In this document: one piece after another, positions 27,282-36,448 of the stretch
How the letters are laid out: each line of letters starts with the position of its first letter
Position numbering within the stretch: position 1 is the first letter of the stretch
Source of the DNA: Leptospira biflexa
GTDB taxonomy: Bacteria; Spirochaetota; Leptospiria; Turneriellales; DYLW01
Direction: 5' to 3'
NCBI GenBank assembly: GCA_020721865.1
Contig: DYLW01000012.1
Span: 9,458 to 64,049 of the forward strand
Length of the DNA stretch: 54,592 nt
The notes under the pieces: model-generated
The model's input: the letters and a program-made list of their open reading frames with translations, nothing else
Databases searched by the model: none
What the model was told of the DNA's origin: nothing
Program-made: the position numbers and the translations under genes

Positions 27282-29156
27282 TCAATAAATATTCAACCGC
27301 TGCTCAATGGCTTCAATCACTTCCATAACACGGAATGGCTGACCTTTGATTTTGTTAATTTTCTCTCCGGTGATGCCAAACTTGGAACGGATAATGTGTG
27401 CCAACTGCCCGCCGTTTTCTTCCACAATGAATACCTTTTCATATTTTTTCAATACTTTGTTGGTATTCTTTGGGAAAGGATTGATAAACGTGAAGTGAGC
27501 ATGGTCAATTTCAATTCCTTTGTTTTCCAGGTAAACCCGGGTATCCCTGATGGCTCCGTAAGTGGATCCCCATCCCACAATCAGATACTGACTGGTTCCG
27601 CTTCCTTCCACTTCCAGATCCGGAGCATCTTCCTGAATGTTGAGAATTTTCTGGTAGCGGATTTTCACCATATTTTCGTGGTTTTCCGGATCATAGCTGA
27701 TGTTTCCTGTTCCATCCATCTTTTCCAGACCACCAATGCGGTGTTCCAGTCCAGGAGTTCCAAATTTTACCCAGGGACGGGCAAGGTGTTTATCCCGCAT
27801 ATAAGGCTGGAAACCTTCCGGTTTGCTGTAAAATTTGATATCCATTTTACCCAGTTCATCCATGGTGGGGATTTTAAAAGGCTCAGTGCTGTTGGATAAG
27901 AAACTGTCTGTGAGCAGAATCACTGGAACCATATATTTGGTGGAGATACGGGTGGCCTCAATGGTCTTGTAAAAACAATCCACGGGGGATTTTGCCGCAA
28001 TCACGCAAACCGGGCTCTCTCCGCTACGTCCATACATGGCCTGCAAAAGGTCAGCCTGCTCTGATTTTGTGGGAAGACCAGTGGAAGGACCGCCCCTCTG
28101 GACGTCCACAATCACCAGTGGAGTTTCTGTGATCACTGCCAGACCGGTCGCTTCTGTCTTGAGAGCAAGACCAGGGCCAGATGTGGTGGTGTACGCCAGA
28201 TAACCAGCCACGGATGCACCCACGGAAGAAGCAATCCCTGCAATTTCATCTTCCGCCTGGAATGTTCTCACATGAAAATTCTTATACTTGGATACTTCTG
28301 CCAAAATTTCTGTTGCCGGAGTGATGGGATAAGATCCCAAAAACGCGGGTACACCGGAAATTTCGGACGACGCCAGAATCCCCAGAGCCACAGCCTGGTT
28401 TCCCGTTATGCTGCGGTATGTTCCTTTTTCCAGCTTGGCTTTTTTTATCCGGAAGTGGACGGGAAGAAGTTGTACATTTTCGGCATAATGATATCCTGCT
28501 TTCAATACGGCAATATTGGCTTCCAAAATTTTTTCTTTTCCGGCAAACTTTTTACCAAACCACCCTAGTGCATGATCCAGAGTTCTTTCAAACATCCAGT
28601 AGACAATTCCCAGAGCATAAACGTTCTTGCTCCGCTCTTTGTCCTTACCGCTCATATCAAAATCTTTCAGAGCTTCCAGAGTCTGGCTGGTGATGGGAAT
28701 CTGAATCAATCGGAATCCGTCCAGGGATCCGTCTTCCAGCGGGTTTTTATCATAACCGGCCTTTGTCAAATTGGCTTCCGTGAAAGCGTCGGTATTGACC
28801 ACAATAATTCCGTTTTTAATTACATCTTTAATGCCCGATTTTAATGCCGCCGGATTCATGGCAATAAAAACATCCGGTTTATCTCCGGGAGTGTGGATAT
28901 CAGATGACGAAAAATGCACCTGAAACCCAGAGACCCCACCAACAGTACCGGCGGGTGCCCGGATTTCTGCCGGAAAATCCGGATACGTGGCCACGTCATT
29001 ACCCATTATGGCCGATACTGATGAGAAAAGATTTCCGGTAAGCTGCATTCCGTCACCGGAATCTCCCGCAAATTTAATCGTCACATCATCTATTTCTTCA
29101 ACAGCATTGTCTTTACTATCAAACTGTTCCTTAGGGATGTCTGTTATTCGCTTCAT
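27282..29156 (-). CDS. korA: 2-oxoacid:ferredoxin oxidoreductase, fused gamma-alpha subunit
   Basis: The 624 residues combine the gamma domain (about 25-215: IKFAGDSGDGMQLTGNLFS and PAEIRAPAGTVGGVSGFQV) with the alpha domain (about 235-600: GNQAVALGILA, SYPITPATEILAEV, TFQAEDEIAGIASSVGASVAG, TTTSGPGLALKTEA, VDVQRGGPSTGLPTKSEQADLL). No separate ferredoxin-like delta subunit is encoded nearby. AGTAGG lies just upstream of the ATG. A 27-base gap separates it from korB. It is divergent from the cNMP-regulator gene, with 179 bases between the starts. Confidence 0.94.
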   Translation of the reverse strand: MKRITDIPKEQFDSKDNAVEEIDDVTIKFAGDSGDGMQLTGNLFSSVSAIMGNDVATYPDFPAEIRAPAGTVGGVSGFQVHFSSSDIHTPGDKPDVFIAMNPAALKSGIKDVIKNGIIVVNTDAFTEANLTKAGYDKNPLEDGSLDGFRLIQIPITSQTLEALKDFDMSGKDKERSKNVYALGIVYWMFERTLDHALGWFGKKFAGKEKILEANIAVLKAGYHYAENVQLLPVHFRIKKAKLEKGTYRSITGNQAVALGILASSEISGVPAFLGSYPITPATEILAEVSKYKNFHVRTFQAEDEIAGIASSVGASVAGYLAYTTTSGPGLALKTEATGLAVITETPLVIVDVQRGGPSTGLPTKSEQADLLQAMYGRSGESPVCVIAAKSPVDCFYKTIEATRISTKYMVPVILLTDSFLSNSTEPFKIPTMDELGKMDIKFYSKPEGFQPYMRDKHLARPWVKFGTPGLEHRIGGLEKMDGTGNISYDPENHENMVKIRYQKILNIQEDAPDLEVEGSGTSQYLIVGWGSTYGAIRDTRVYLENKGIEIDHAHFTFINPFPKNTNKVLKKYEKVFIVEENGGQLAHIIRSKFGITGEKINKIKGQPFRVMEVIEAIEQRLNIY

Positions 29157-29199
29157 TATTTACCTACTATATTAGATTTTATGGGTCATCACGAAAACC

Positions 29200-29216
29200 G
29201 TTGATTGGCCATCAAC
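29200..29216. promoter_or_regulatory. Short dyad in the korA / cNMP-regulator intergenic region
   Basis: GTTGAT (29200-29205) and ATCAAC (29211-29216) form a six-base inverted repeat around five bases (TGGCC). It lies 44 bases upstream of korA on the minus strand, within range of a korA promoter. It does not resemble the CRP consensus well. It could be an operator, but a single dyad of this size can arise by chance. Confidence 0.25.
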
Positions 29217-29295
29217 CATATTTTAGCCGAGTTAAGCGGAAGATGGGCCTAATTTTTTCCGAATTTTCTCTCCCATTAAAAATGATATTATTTTG

Positions 29296-29324
29296 TTGAC
29301 ATTATGGAAAAATTTGCCGATTAT
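29296..29324 (+). promoter_or_regulatory. Possible promoter of the double-cNMP regulator
   Basis: A perfect TTGACA (29296-29301) and GATTAT (29319-29324, four of six) stand 17 bases apart. If used, the transcript would start only about five bases before the ATG at 29336, leaving out the AAGG ribosome site. So it is either a nearly leaderless start or a coincidence. Confidence 0.3.
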
Positions 29325-29335
29325 TAAGGCAGTAT

Positions 29336-30544
29336 ATGTTTAAGGTTACGGAATTTAACCAGAATGCGTTTGTGATTGTGGAAGGAAAACCCGCGGACAG
29401 CTTTTTTATCCTCCGAAATGGCAAAGTGCGCCTCAGCAATGAAATGCCCATTCCCGGCGAGGAGCCCTCACAGATGCTGGGGCCAGGAGATTTCTTTGGG
29501 GTTGTGAGTTGCATGAGCGGACATCCGCATATTGAAACTGCCCAGACTCTGGAGCCGGTCTCCTTCATTGTCGTGGGTAAAGATCAGTATGGTGTATTAA
29601 TCCAGAAGAATGCACCCATTGCCATGAAGATCATCCGTTATTTTAGCCAGCGGCTGCGGGTCATTGACAAAGCAATAACAAAGCTCTCCTTTCAAACCGC
29701 AGAGGAAGAAAATCCTCAGAATATGTTTAAAATTGGCGAGTTTTACTTTGGAAAAAAAGATAACAAGCACGCCGCTTATGCATACCAGCGTTATCTCCAG
29801 TATTTTCCACAGGGTCAATTTTCCGCTCATGCGAAAGCCAGGCTCCAGTCCATGAATGCCCCCATGAGGATTGCAGGAAATAATAGTGCCAATCTGGGAC
29901 GCAGCTTTAATGATGGGGACATGATCATGGTGGAAAATGAACCCGGAATGGAGTTGTACATTATACAAAGCGGAAAGGTGAAAATTACCAAAGTGGTGGA
30001 AGGAAATGAGGTTCTTCTGGCCGTGCTGCAGCCGGGGGATATCTTTGGGGAGATGGCCATTCTGGAAAACAAGCCCAGATCCGCGACTGCGGTGGCCTAC
30101 GGCTCAGTAGCCACCCTGGCCATTAACAAGGCAAACTTTGAGACCATGGTAAAGCAGCAACCCCAGCTTGCCGTCAAGCTGATCACCATTCTCAGCGAGC
30201 GGATATGGCTGGCTTCCAAACAGTTGGCAAACCTGCTGATAAAAGATCCCATTGGCCGGATTTATGATATGCTCCTTACTCTTGCTCTCAAGCAAAAGAT
30301 CCCCATAAAGCCAAAAAATGGGCATAATTTTGAAATAACACCCCAGGAATTAATTAAGATGATTGGTCTTCCGGCGGACAAGGGGGAAGCCTATCTTTAT
30401 AAACTTCTGGAAGATAAAAATGTGCGTCTGGACCAGGGCAAACTTATCACGCAGGATCTGGAGGAGTTGCAGAAGCAAGTGCAGTTCCACCGGAAAAAAG
30501 CCCAGATGGAAGCAAAACGTGCTGCGGCCTCCCAGTTTGGTTGA
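29336..30544 (+). CDS. Regulator with two cyclic-nucleotide-binding domains, TPR-like linker and C-terminal HTH-like region
   Basis: The 402 residues show cNMP domain 1 (about 1-112). Its phosphate cassette is degenerate (FGVVSCMSGHPHIETA at 54-69, without the family's Glu and Arg). A helical linker (about 126-172, FKIGEFYFGKKDNKHAAYAY) looks like one TPR. cNMP domain 2 (about 185-300) has the intact cassette FGEMAILENKPRSATAVA (Glu239, Arg248). A winged-helix-like segment follows (about 305-375, FEITPQELIKMIGLPADKG), then a basic helical tail. Similar two-cNMP proteins are known in spirochaetes. Probably only domain 2 binds cAMP/cGMP. The stop abuts that of the convergent unknown gene. Confidence 0.82.
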   Translation: MFKVTEFNQNAFVIVEGKPADSFFILRNGKVRLSNEMPIPGEEPSQMLGPGDFFGVVSCMSGHPHIETAQTLEPVSFIVVGKDQYGVLIQKNAPIAMKIIRYFSQRLRVIDKAITKLSFQTAEEENPQNMFKIGEFYFGKKDNKHAAYAYQRYLQYFPQGQFSAHAKARLQSMNAPMRIAGNNSANLGRSFNDGDMIMVENEPGMELYIIQSGKVKITKVVEGNEVLLAVLQPGDIFGEMAILENKPRSATAVAYGSVATLAINKANFETMVKQQPQLAVKLITILSERIWLASKQLANLLIKDPIGRIYDMLLTLALKQKIPIKPKNGHNFEITPQELIKMIGLPADKGEAYLYKLLEDKNVRLDQGKLITQDLEELQKQVQFHRKKAQMEAKRAAASQFG

Positions 30545-31432
30545 TCAGATTACTTTTGCTTTTTTCAGAAGTCCCAGGATATTAGCCGTTTCTTCCACTA
30601 AGGTATCCCGAACAAATTCCAGAGTGGTCAGCATATCCGTGTAATGTTTTCTCCAGTTTTCATTGATTGTCTTTGGATCCACATTATCCGTCACCTGACG
30701 GATGTTCTCCAGTAAAACAAAGGAATTCCCCAAGGCCTTGAGCATTTGCTCAGAGACATAAAATGCCTTAAAATATTCCATCTGGTCATGCGTATTCATT
30801 TTTTCCACCCAGGATTTCTGGTGGCGTGGAATATTCCCCAGATAGTGGGCAATGGTTTTGGGATACTTCTGGAATTCAATGACAACATTCTGCGATTCAT
30901 CAAAATGGGCTTGGATATCATTTTCAAAAAGACTCATCAGATCAATGAAGATATCTTTCCCTCCATGCTTGTCCCGGTTCATGATTTCTGTATTTCTGAT
31001 AGTAGCCAGAATACCCCGGATTCGTTCCAGAAATAAATTCACATTGGAATCAATTCGGTTAAAATGGGATTCCGGATCCACTTCCGGATTGGGATCAATT
31101 TTAATTTTTTTCACCCAATCCGGAAGTTTCATCCGCACTCTGTCTGGTACTTCTGAATAGACTTCTTCTTCCGTTTTTGTTTTATAGGCTGCGGAACCCT
31201 TTCTATGGTCTGTATCTTTTTCTGTTCGCTGCCGGGCCATCATGGCTTCTTCCTGCCCCAGGGCAATGCGGATGATTTCCACCTTTCGTTTTCTTTTGTT
31301 AAACCGAAGTGCATATCGTTTTCCTTCCTTATCCACGTATCGGTTTTCAATGCTGTATGGGCCTGGATAGGTGGTTATCTTTGTGAGATCAATATCGTCC
31401 CGGCTGTTTATCTCCACATATTTTCTGGCCAT
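30545..31432 (-). CDS. Conserved-looking cytoplasmic protein, unknown function
   Basis: I start it at 31432 (MARKYVEINSRDD) because AGGA lies about ten bases upstream; the longer frame reads back into the intergenic region. It has 295 residues and no signal peptide. The first 60 residues look like a small beta domain with TYPGPYSIENRYVDKEGKRY. A charged linker follows, and about residues 110-295 are all alpha-helical with long amphipathic helices. I recognise no family. The stop directly abuts that of the cNMP regulator. A divergent lipoprotein gene starts 113 bases away. Confidence 0.72.
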   Translation of the reverse strand: MARKYVEINSRDDIDLTKITTYPGPYSIENRYVDKEGKRYALRFNKRKRKVEIIRIALGQEEAMMARQRTEKDTDHRKGSAAYKTKTEEEVYSEVPDRVRMKLPDWVKKIKIDPNPEVDPESHFNRIDSNVNLFLERIRGILATIRNTEIMNRDKHGGKDIFIDLMSLFENDIQAHFDESQNVVIEFQKYPKTIAHYLGNIPRHQKSWVEKMNTHDQMEYFKAFYVSEQMLKALGNSFVLLENIRQVTDNVDPKTINENWRKHYTDMLTTLEFVRDTLVEETANILGLLKKAKVI

Positions 31433-31544
31433 GGCTGATTTTCCTGTGGGTCTTTGGATGAAAAGAAAAAAACAATTTTTCCGCAAAAGCTTTTATACTT
31501 GGCGGGAGGTCATGGAATCCCAAAAAGGACGGGGAGAACTGCTC

Positions 31545-31925
31545 ATGCAAATAACCAGAAAAAACCATGGTCTTTGGAAAGCAATACTTTTGTTAAATAT
31601 CATTTTCTGGGGACTGCCTGCCTGTACGGTCAATGAAGATCTGGGCTCCATCAACAATCTGCGTGCCAGCAAGGGCGAATACAATGACTATATTAAGGTG
31701 GAATGGGACATTGTCTCCGGAGCCACTTATTATATTCTGGAAAAGAAGAAGGAAACGGACCCTGCCTATGGAGTGGCCACCCAGGGAACCATGAATATCT
31801 TTGAAGATTATGAAGCGGAAAACATGGTAAAATATTTATTCCGTCTCACAGCAAAGAACGGGCAAGACTCCGTGGGTCCCAGCGAACCGGTGATAGGTTG
31901 CCGGGGTGCTAACTGCGGTAATTAA
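31545..31925 (+). CDS. Putative lipoprotein with fibronectin-III-like domain
   Basis: The ATG at 31545 is chosen because GGGGAG lies eight bases upstream and the signal peptide begins there; an in-frame ATG at 31512 has a GGGAGG only two bases away. It is 126 residues. The signal sequence (KAILLLNIIFWGL) ends in LPAC, a plausible lipobox. The mature part reads like a single FN3-type beta-sandwich: LRASKGEYNDYIKVEWDIV, GATYYILEKKK, YLFRLTAKNGQDSVGPSEP. Function unknown, probably envelope-associated. The next outer-membrane protein gene starts 14 bases downstream. Confidence 0.72.
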   Translation: MQITRKNHGLWKAILLLNIIFWGLPACTVNEDLGSINNLRASKGEYNDYIKVEWDIVSGATYYILEKKKETDPAYGVATQGTMNIFEDYEAENMVKYLFRLTAKNGQDSVGPSEPVIGCRGANCGN

Positions 31926-31939
31926 GCCGGAGAATGAAC

Positions 31940-32869
31940 ATGAAAAAAATCCTATTATTAAGTGTTTTTCTTTTTGCGGGAATCCCCATGGCTCACGGTG
32001 AAGATGCAATCCCCAAGGGTGAAAACCAATCGGATGGGAAAACCGAAAAAGCCCCTTCCCCGGAGAAGCCGCAGAGAAAAAGCAGGATGACCTATTATTT
32101 CATTGAATACGGAAGAGGGGCATCCAGCAAGACAGTCGCAAGTCTGGAGATTGATTATAAAAATACTCATTTAAAATTCCATAATCTGGCCATGATGCCG
32201 GAAGAATATACCTGGGCAGAATCCAATACAAAAGTATTTGGCAAGATCGGAGAGGGTGCCCCACTGTCCGAGGTCATCAGCTCCATGACAGAGCCGTACT
32301 ATTCCCTGCGTTTGCACCGTTTTTTCCCTGGCAGCCCGAACTTTGGCCTTGGGTTTTCTCATACACACTTTAAAGTGTATTTCCGGGATTATGCCCAGAC
32401 GGTGCGGGTTTCCGGGACGCGCAACGGCATTCCACAGGATCGCTATGATTATGCGTACCGCTATATTTCCGCATACAGCCTGTCCCACGGGATTAATCAT
32501 CTGACGTTGGATGGAACATACCGCATGATGCTCTTTCCCACTGCGTCCATTCCGGACGGGCGTCTCCAGCCGTATATTTCCGGTTCGCTGGGGATTGCCG
32601 CCCCGCATGTGGAAATCAACTACATGGAGGGGGGTTACGTGGTGGCCAGTGCCTATGAGTACCAGCCCAGTATCCAGAATCTTGCTTTTGGATTATCCGT
32701 GGGAAGCCGGTTTAAAATTCTGAACAACTTGGGAATTTATCTGGAGGGGAAAACCACTTATTCTTGGCTGCACGGAATGCACATAACCGGAACCGATGGA
32801 ACCCGGGGGGAAATGCGGACATCCTTTCTGGCCAATCATATCCAGTTTGGCGTGTTTGCTGCGTTTTAG
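31940..32869 (+). CDS. Putative outer-membrane beta-barrel protein, unknown function
   Basis: The ATG at 31940 has GGAG eight bases upstream; another ATG two codons earlier (31934) is possible. It has 309 residues: signal peptide (MKKILLLSVFLFAGIPMAHG), a K/P/E-rich disordered stretch to about residue 50, then alternating strands (MTYYFIEYGRG, KTVASLEIDYK, GLGFSHTHFKVYF, LQPYISGSLGIAAPHVEI, LGIYLEGKTTYSWL) ending in FGVFAAF. The terminal Phe is typical of outer-membrane barrels. I do not recognise a specific family. It is paired with the FN3 lipoprotein upstream. Confidence 0.68.
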   Translation: MKKILLLSVFLFAGIPMAHGEDAIPKGENQSDGKTEKAPSPEKPQRKSRMTYYFIEYGRGASSKTVASLEIDYKNTHLKFHNLAMMPEEYTWAESNTKVFGKIGEGAPLSEVISSMTEPYYSLRLHRFFPGSPNFGLGFSHTHFKVYFRDYAQTVRVSGTRNGIPQDRYDYAYRYISAYSLSHGINHLTLDGTYRMMLFPTASIPDGRLQPYISGSLGIAAPHVEINYMEGGYVVASAYEYQPSIQNLAFGLSVGSRFKILNNLGIYLEGKTTYSWLHGMHITGTDGTRGEMRTSFLANHIQFGVFAAF

Positions 32870-32883
32870 CAATATTGCGGTGT

Positions 32884-33966
32884 TTAATAATAAAAGCTAA
32901 GGGAAAAATTCACTCCATCCAAACCACCCGGAGAGGTCACGCCGGCTCCCGCCATTCCTGAATCAGTTTTCGGCCAAAATACAGGAGTCAACGCAAAACG
33001 GATGTCCCCTTCTTGCGGTGTTGCATCCAGATAAGAAATTTGGATATTCCCGGCATCCGGTTCAATGAAGTAAGAATGCACCAGATTTGCCGTGTAAAGA
33101 ATCAGGAAAGCATACATTGCCCCCCGGGCCAGCTTGCCGGCTTTGGTAGCGTTTTTCTCCAGTTCGTTAAATTTTGCCGAGGCCGCATCCGGATCATACA
33201 AAGCAGTTTCACCGGACGGGGTAATGACATGTTCCGGCTTGTATTCCAGATATGCATTCTTTTTAATATAAAAATTAATACTCCCAAAATAGTGCTATAA
33301 CGAACGCAGTGCCGGTAGCGGAAGCGTGGATATATCCCCAAGTTTCCTGCTGCTTGTAAAAGAATCCCCAACCTGGTGCAAGAGCAGAACGCCAGAGAGC
33401 TCCCTCATCCGTGGGTAAAAACAAATCTTTGATACGCTCGGAGAGGTACACCCCCAGATCTTCTGTAGCATCAAATATTTTAAAATCCAGTGGTGCTTCC
33501 ACCCGCTTGTCCGCCAGAATGGTTTTATCAATTACGGAAAGAATTTTCCCATCCATGATCATTTTATTTGTCTCTTTATCGTAGACGAACCGCCCGTATA
33601 CAATACCATCGGCTCCCAGGGCTTTTCCCAGTTGGGACAGCTTTGCTTCATCGTAAAGATCCGCATTGGTGAACGTATTTTTTTCCATGTACTCCCGCCG
33701 GCCGATTCAGGGATTTTAATATATCTGTATTTTTTGGATGCAGCGTCATCCAGCCAAAGGGTGATGGAGGTTTCAATCCATGCATAGTCCACGTTACTGT
33801 CCTGGTTGTAAAACGGCAGGAAAATCACTTTTTTGAGAACAATTTCTTCGTGAGGTGCCACTTTTTTTATGATCTGGGCGTTTGCGGGAAGCAGGACGGA
33901 CAACCATAAAAAAAACCAGATCGTGAATTTCTTTCCGCAGATGATAACTCCTCCGTATTGAACCAT
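32884..33966 (-). pseudogene. Secreted protein gene broken by two frameshifts
   Basis: Three overlapping minus-strand frames join into one protein of about 360 residues. Frame one (33966-about 33700) has a signal peptide (FFLWLSVLLPANAQ) and ends at ESAG. Frame two (about 33695-33290) carries LGKALGADGIVYGRFVYD and PGWGFFYKQQETWGYIHAS. Frame three (about 33285-32884) reads INFYIKKNAYLEYK through the C-terminus. The breaks lie near 33697 (one base missing in a GCC-GGC run) and near 33288 (one extra base in a T run), and they cancel. It is either a decayed gene or two sequencing errors. A GGAGGAG a few codons after the first ATG suggests the true start may also be altered. Function unknown. Confidence 0.7.
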
Positions 33967-34163
33967 ATTTTCTCTGGAATGGTTCCGTCTTTAGATGTAC
34001 CATAAAACATTAATAATCAATAGAGTAAATAGAAAAAATTTTTTCTTTACCCGCTGAATAATCCAATCATCATGAATCATGGCGTTTAAAGTGCTGGAAA
34101 AGCCCATCGGTTTGCCTTCTTCTGTCCAGGATAAAAAAAAATTCCGGTTTAAAGCAAAATGAA
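33967..34163. other. Divergent intergenic region with a short possible ORF
   Basis: This 197-base AT-rich gap separates the frameshifted gene (minus) from the M23 peptidase gene (plus). An imperfect palindrome lies at 34025-34050 (GTAAAT-AGAAAAAA against TTTTTTCTTTAC). A minus-strand 38-codon frame (34107-33991, starting MGFSSTL, with AAGG eight bases upstream) would encode an amphipathic then hydrophobic peptide. I cannot tell whether it is expressed. No clear promoter pair was found. Confidence 0.35.
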
Positions 34164-35048
34164 ATGACAGAAATAAGAAAAAAACCATATCGCAGTTTAT
34201 CTCCTCACCGTGGAATTACCATTGCAATAATCCCACCTGGGAATCAAAATATCAAGAGGATTTTTATAAATTACTCTCTGGTAAGCTTTTTCCTGGCTAT
34301 TCTTATTTCTGTTTTATTTTTATCTATCTTTTCCCCTTTTCTGGCATCTTTGGTAAGGGAAGAAAAAAAGGATGTTATACCGGTTGCCAACGCATGGATA
34401 ACAACAATCCATATATCGAATGATTTTTTTAATGGAATCGATGACCGGTTGGATATTCTGAAGGATGAAGGGGTGGAAATTCACAAGCTGATTTGGGATT
34501 CCGAGGATTATTTCCACACAGATTCAGGAGACAGACGCGAGAGGATTGTGGAAAATACAAAATATCTGAGAACTGCCCTCCGGTTTCTGGCTAACCGGGA
34601 GCAGGTATTGAGGAGTTTACCGGTGGGATATCCCATTGAGGGAGGATATACCACATCGCCCTTTGGGAGTGTTCGCAAAAAGATAAACCAGGAAACCATG
34701 GAAAAAGGAATCAGCTACCACACTGGTTATGATATTGCCAATGGTTATGGTACCCCCATTCACGTTACCGCTCCGGGCGTGGTCGTATTTGCCGGATACA
34801 GCGACACCGGTTATGGAAATTATGTGACCGTGGAACATCGCCATGGGTTTGAGACATTATATGCCCATTGCATGGCGTTAAATGTCCAGGAGGGACAGCG
34901 GGTAAAGCGTGGGGATGTGATTGCGTTTCTGGGTTCCACTGGAAACAGCACCGGTGCCCATGTACATTATGAGGTGAGACTCAAACATCCCCAGTCCGGA
35001 GAAATCATGTTTCTGAATCCCTGGCCGTATATTGATAACAAGCTGTAA
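34164..35048 (+). CDS. Membrane-anchored M23 (LytM) peptidoglycan endopeptidase
   Basis: The 294 residues have one membrane segment at about 36-62 (YSLVSFFLAILISVLFLSIF), a helical stalk (about 70-150), then the M23 domain. Zn-ligand motifs are present: H-x3-D as YHTGYDIANG and H-x-H as GAHVHYEVRL, with APGVVVFAGYSDTGYGNYVTVEH between them. The LytM site appears intact, so it should cut cross-links in the wall and not merely activate amidases. The DUF167 gene follows after one base. Confidence 0.9.
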   Translation: MTEIRKKPYRSLSPHRGITIAIIPPGNQNIKRIFINYSLVSFFLAILISVLFLSIFSPFLASLVREEKKDVIPVANAWITTIHISNDFFNGIDDRLDILKDEGVEIHKLIWDSEDYFHTDSGDRRERIVENTKYLRTALRFLANREQVLRSLPVGYPIEGGYTTSPFGSVRKKINQETMEKGISYHTGYDIANGYGTPIHVTAPGVVVFAGYSDTGYGNYVTVEHRHGFETLYAHCMALNVQEGQRVKRGDVIAFLGSTGNSTGAHVHYEVRLKHPQSGEIMFLNPWPYIDNKL

Positions 35049-35049
35049 T

Positions 35050-35274
35050 ATGATTCTGGAAATTCATGCCCATCCCGGTTCATCCAGGAATGAAATTATA
35101 GAAAAAGATGGGGTTTTTCATGTGTATGTCACCACAAAGCCGGAGAAAAACGCAGCAAACAAAGATATTATCCAGCTTATTGCAAAGTACAAAAAAATAC
35201 CCAAAAGCCGCATCCGTATAACCTCAGGGCTGACTTCACGTAAAAAACGGATCCTGATTGAAGAATCAGATTAA
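35050..35274 (+). CDS. DUF167 / YggU-family protein
   Basis: A 74-residue protein beginning at the ATG at 35050, one base after the M23 stop. It matches the YggU fold: LEIHAHPGSSRNEI, DGVFHVYVTTKPEKNAAN, IIQLIAKYKKIPKSRIRITSG and KKRILIE at the C-terminus. The family's function is unknown. The end overlaps the convergent DUF1577 gene by nine bases. An in-frame ATG at 35032 would lie inside the peptidase gene. Confidence 0.9.
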   Translation: MILEIHAHPGSSRNEIIEKDGVFHVYVTTKPEKNAANKDIIQLIAKYKKIPKSRIRITSGLTSRKKRILIEESD

Positions 35275-36387
35275 ATTGATTAGCTCCTGGAGTCGCTTGG
35301 ATTCAAATTTTCTTTTGCTGGAATAACCGCCAATTTCCACTCCCACAATCAGATTCCCGGAGGGATCATTATATGTATAAATAATCTCACAGAAAACGGT
35401 GATGGGGGCCTGCATTTTGAAAATAATATCAAAACCAAAACCTTTCTGGTGCGGTAAATATTCTTTCAAATCATTATCCGTCACTTTTATTTTGAGCCCA
35501 CCCATGCCCACATTCAATACTTCCTGCTTTATATTAATGAGCGTCGTATTGGAGTTACGGATGGTATCCACAATCTCAAAACCGATAATTTTTAACTGCA
35601 GAATTGTATCCATCTCAAATTCTTTTGTCTTGGAGAGAAGCTGGATATATCCCAGCGGTATTGTCTGACCATCATGCCCCACATATAAAATAGGCACAAT
35701 TACCTCGGATTTGATTCCATCCATCTGATACTGGTCCATTACACGCTGGATGTCTGTTTTCACCAGATTATGATAGTTGATAAATTCTTTTTCATCCGAT
35801 GCAAAATAGCTGCTGGCTTCGTTGGTATTGGGAATCCAGAGGCTTTTTCCGGTTTTCCGGACAATTTCCAGTTTATCATCCTTTTTATCAAACACCTTAA
35901 CGTTAACAATATCGGCCAGATGGGCAAGCTTTTGTTCAATCTGTCCAAAATGCACCTTGACCGATGTGGGAATATTGAAAAGGGAGGCATTGATAACATT
36001 CTTCGCAATCCGGATATTATTGATGATGACATCGTTCCCGCTGGCGTTTTTTCTCTCATATTTTCTTTCATCTGTTGCGATGTTTATGGATTTCACGGAG
36101 AGTTTGTAAGTAAGATCATCGGGTCTGTCTTCTACAATACAGGAAACGTCCATATATTTATTGAACATCCGGTAAAAGACAGCAGCATCACCAAAGTCAT
36201 ATTCGCATTTGACAAAAATGATATCCGGATCGTCAAAAGTGACCACCTGAACAGGATATATTTCCGGAGCGTGTTTAACATAAAACTCTCGATTTACCAA
36301 GTACTTGGGTATCATCTCCGCTATCTTTTGCTGTTCAACCACTGTCTGAAATGCTCTTTTTTTTCTTTCTTTGTATTCAAGTTTCAT
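35266..36387 (-). CDS. DUF1577/PilZ-like protein
   Basis: A 373-residue cytoplasmic protein matching the general plan of the leptospiral DUF1577 proteins: an N-terminal domain (about 20-150), a middle linker region (about 155-240) and a PilZ-like C-terminal part (IKQEVLNVGMGGLKIKVTDNDL and FEIIYTYNDPSGNLIVGVEIGGYSSKRKFESKR, shown as landmarks for residues about 290-365). The classic c-di-GMP RxxxR followed by D/NxSxxG is not obvious, so nucleotide binding is unproven. Such families expand in Leptospirales. It overlaps the convergent DUF167 gene by nine bases. Confidence 0.7.
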   Translation of the reverse strand: MKLEYKERKKRAFQTVVEQQKIAEMIPKYLVNREFYVKHAPEIYPVQVVTFDDPDIIFVKCEYDFGDAAVFYRMFNKYMDVSCIVEDRPDDLTYKLSVKSINIATDERKYERKNASGNDVIINNIRIAKNVINASLFNIPTSVKVHFGQIEQKLAHLADIVNVKVFDKKDDKLEIVRKTGKSLWIPNTNEASSYFASDEKEFINYHNLVKTDIQRVMDQYQMDGIKSEVIVPILYVGHDGQTIPLGYIQLLSKTKEFEMDTILQLKIIGFEIVDTIRNSNTTLINIKQEVLNVGMGGLKIKVTDNDLKEYLPHQKGFGFDIIFKMQAPITVFCEIIYTYNDPSGNLIVGVEIGGYSSKRKFESKRLQELINLI

Positions 36388-36448
36388 AATTTTCTCTCTC
36401 TATCGTTAGATGCTATAATCATTAATTATCGGTTAAATGGTGGTTTTG

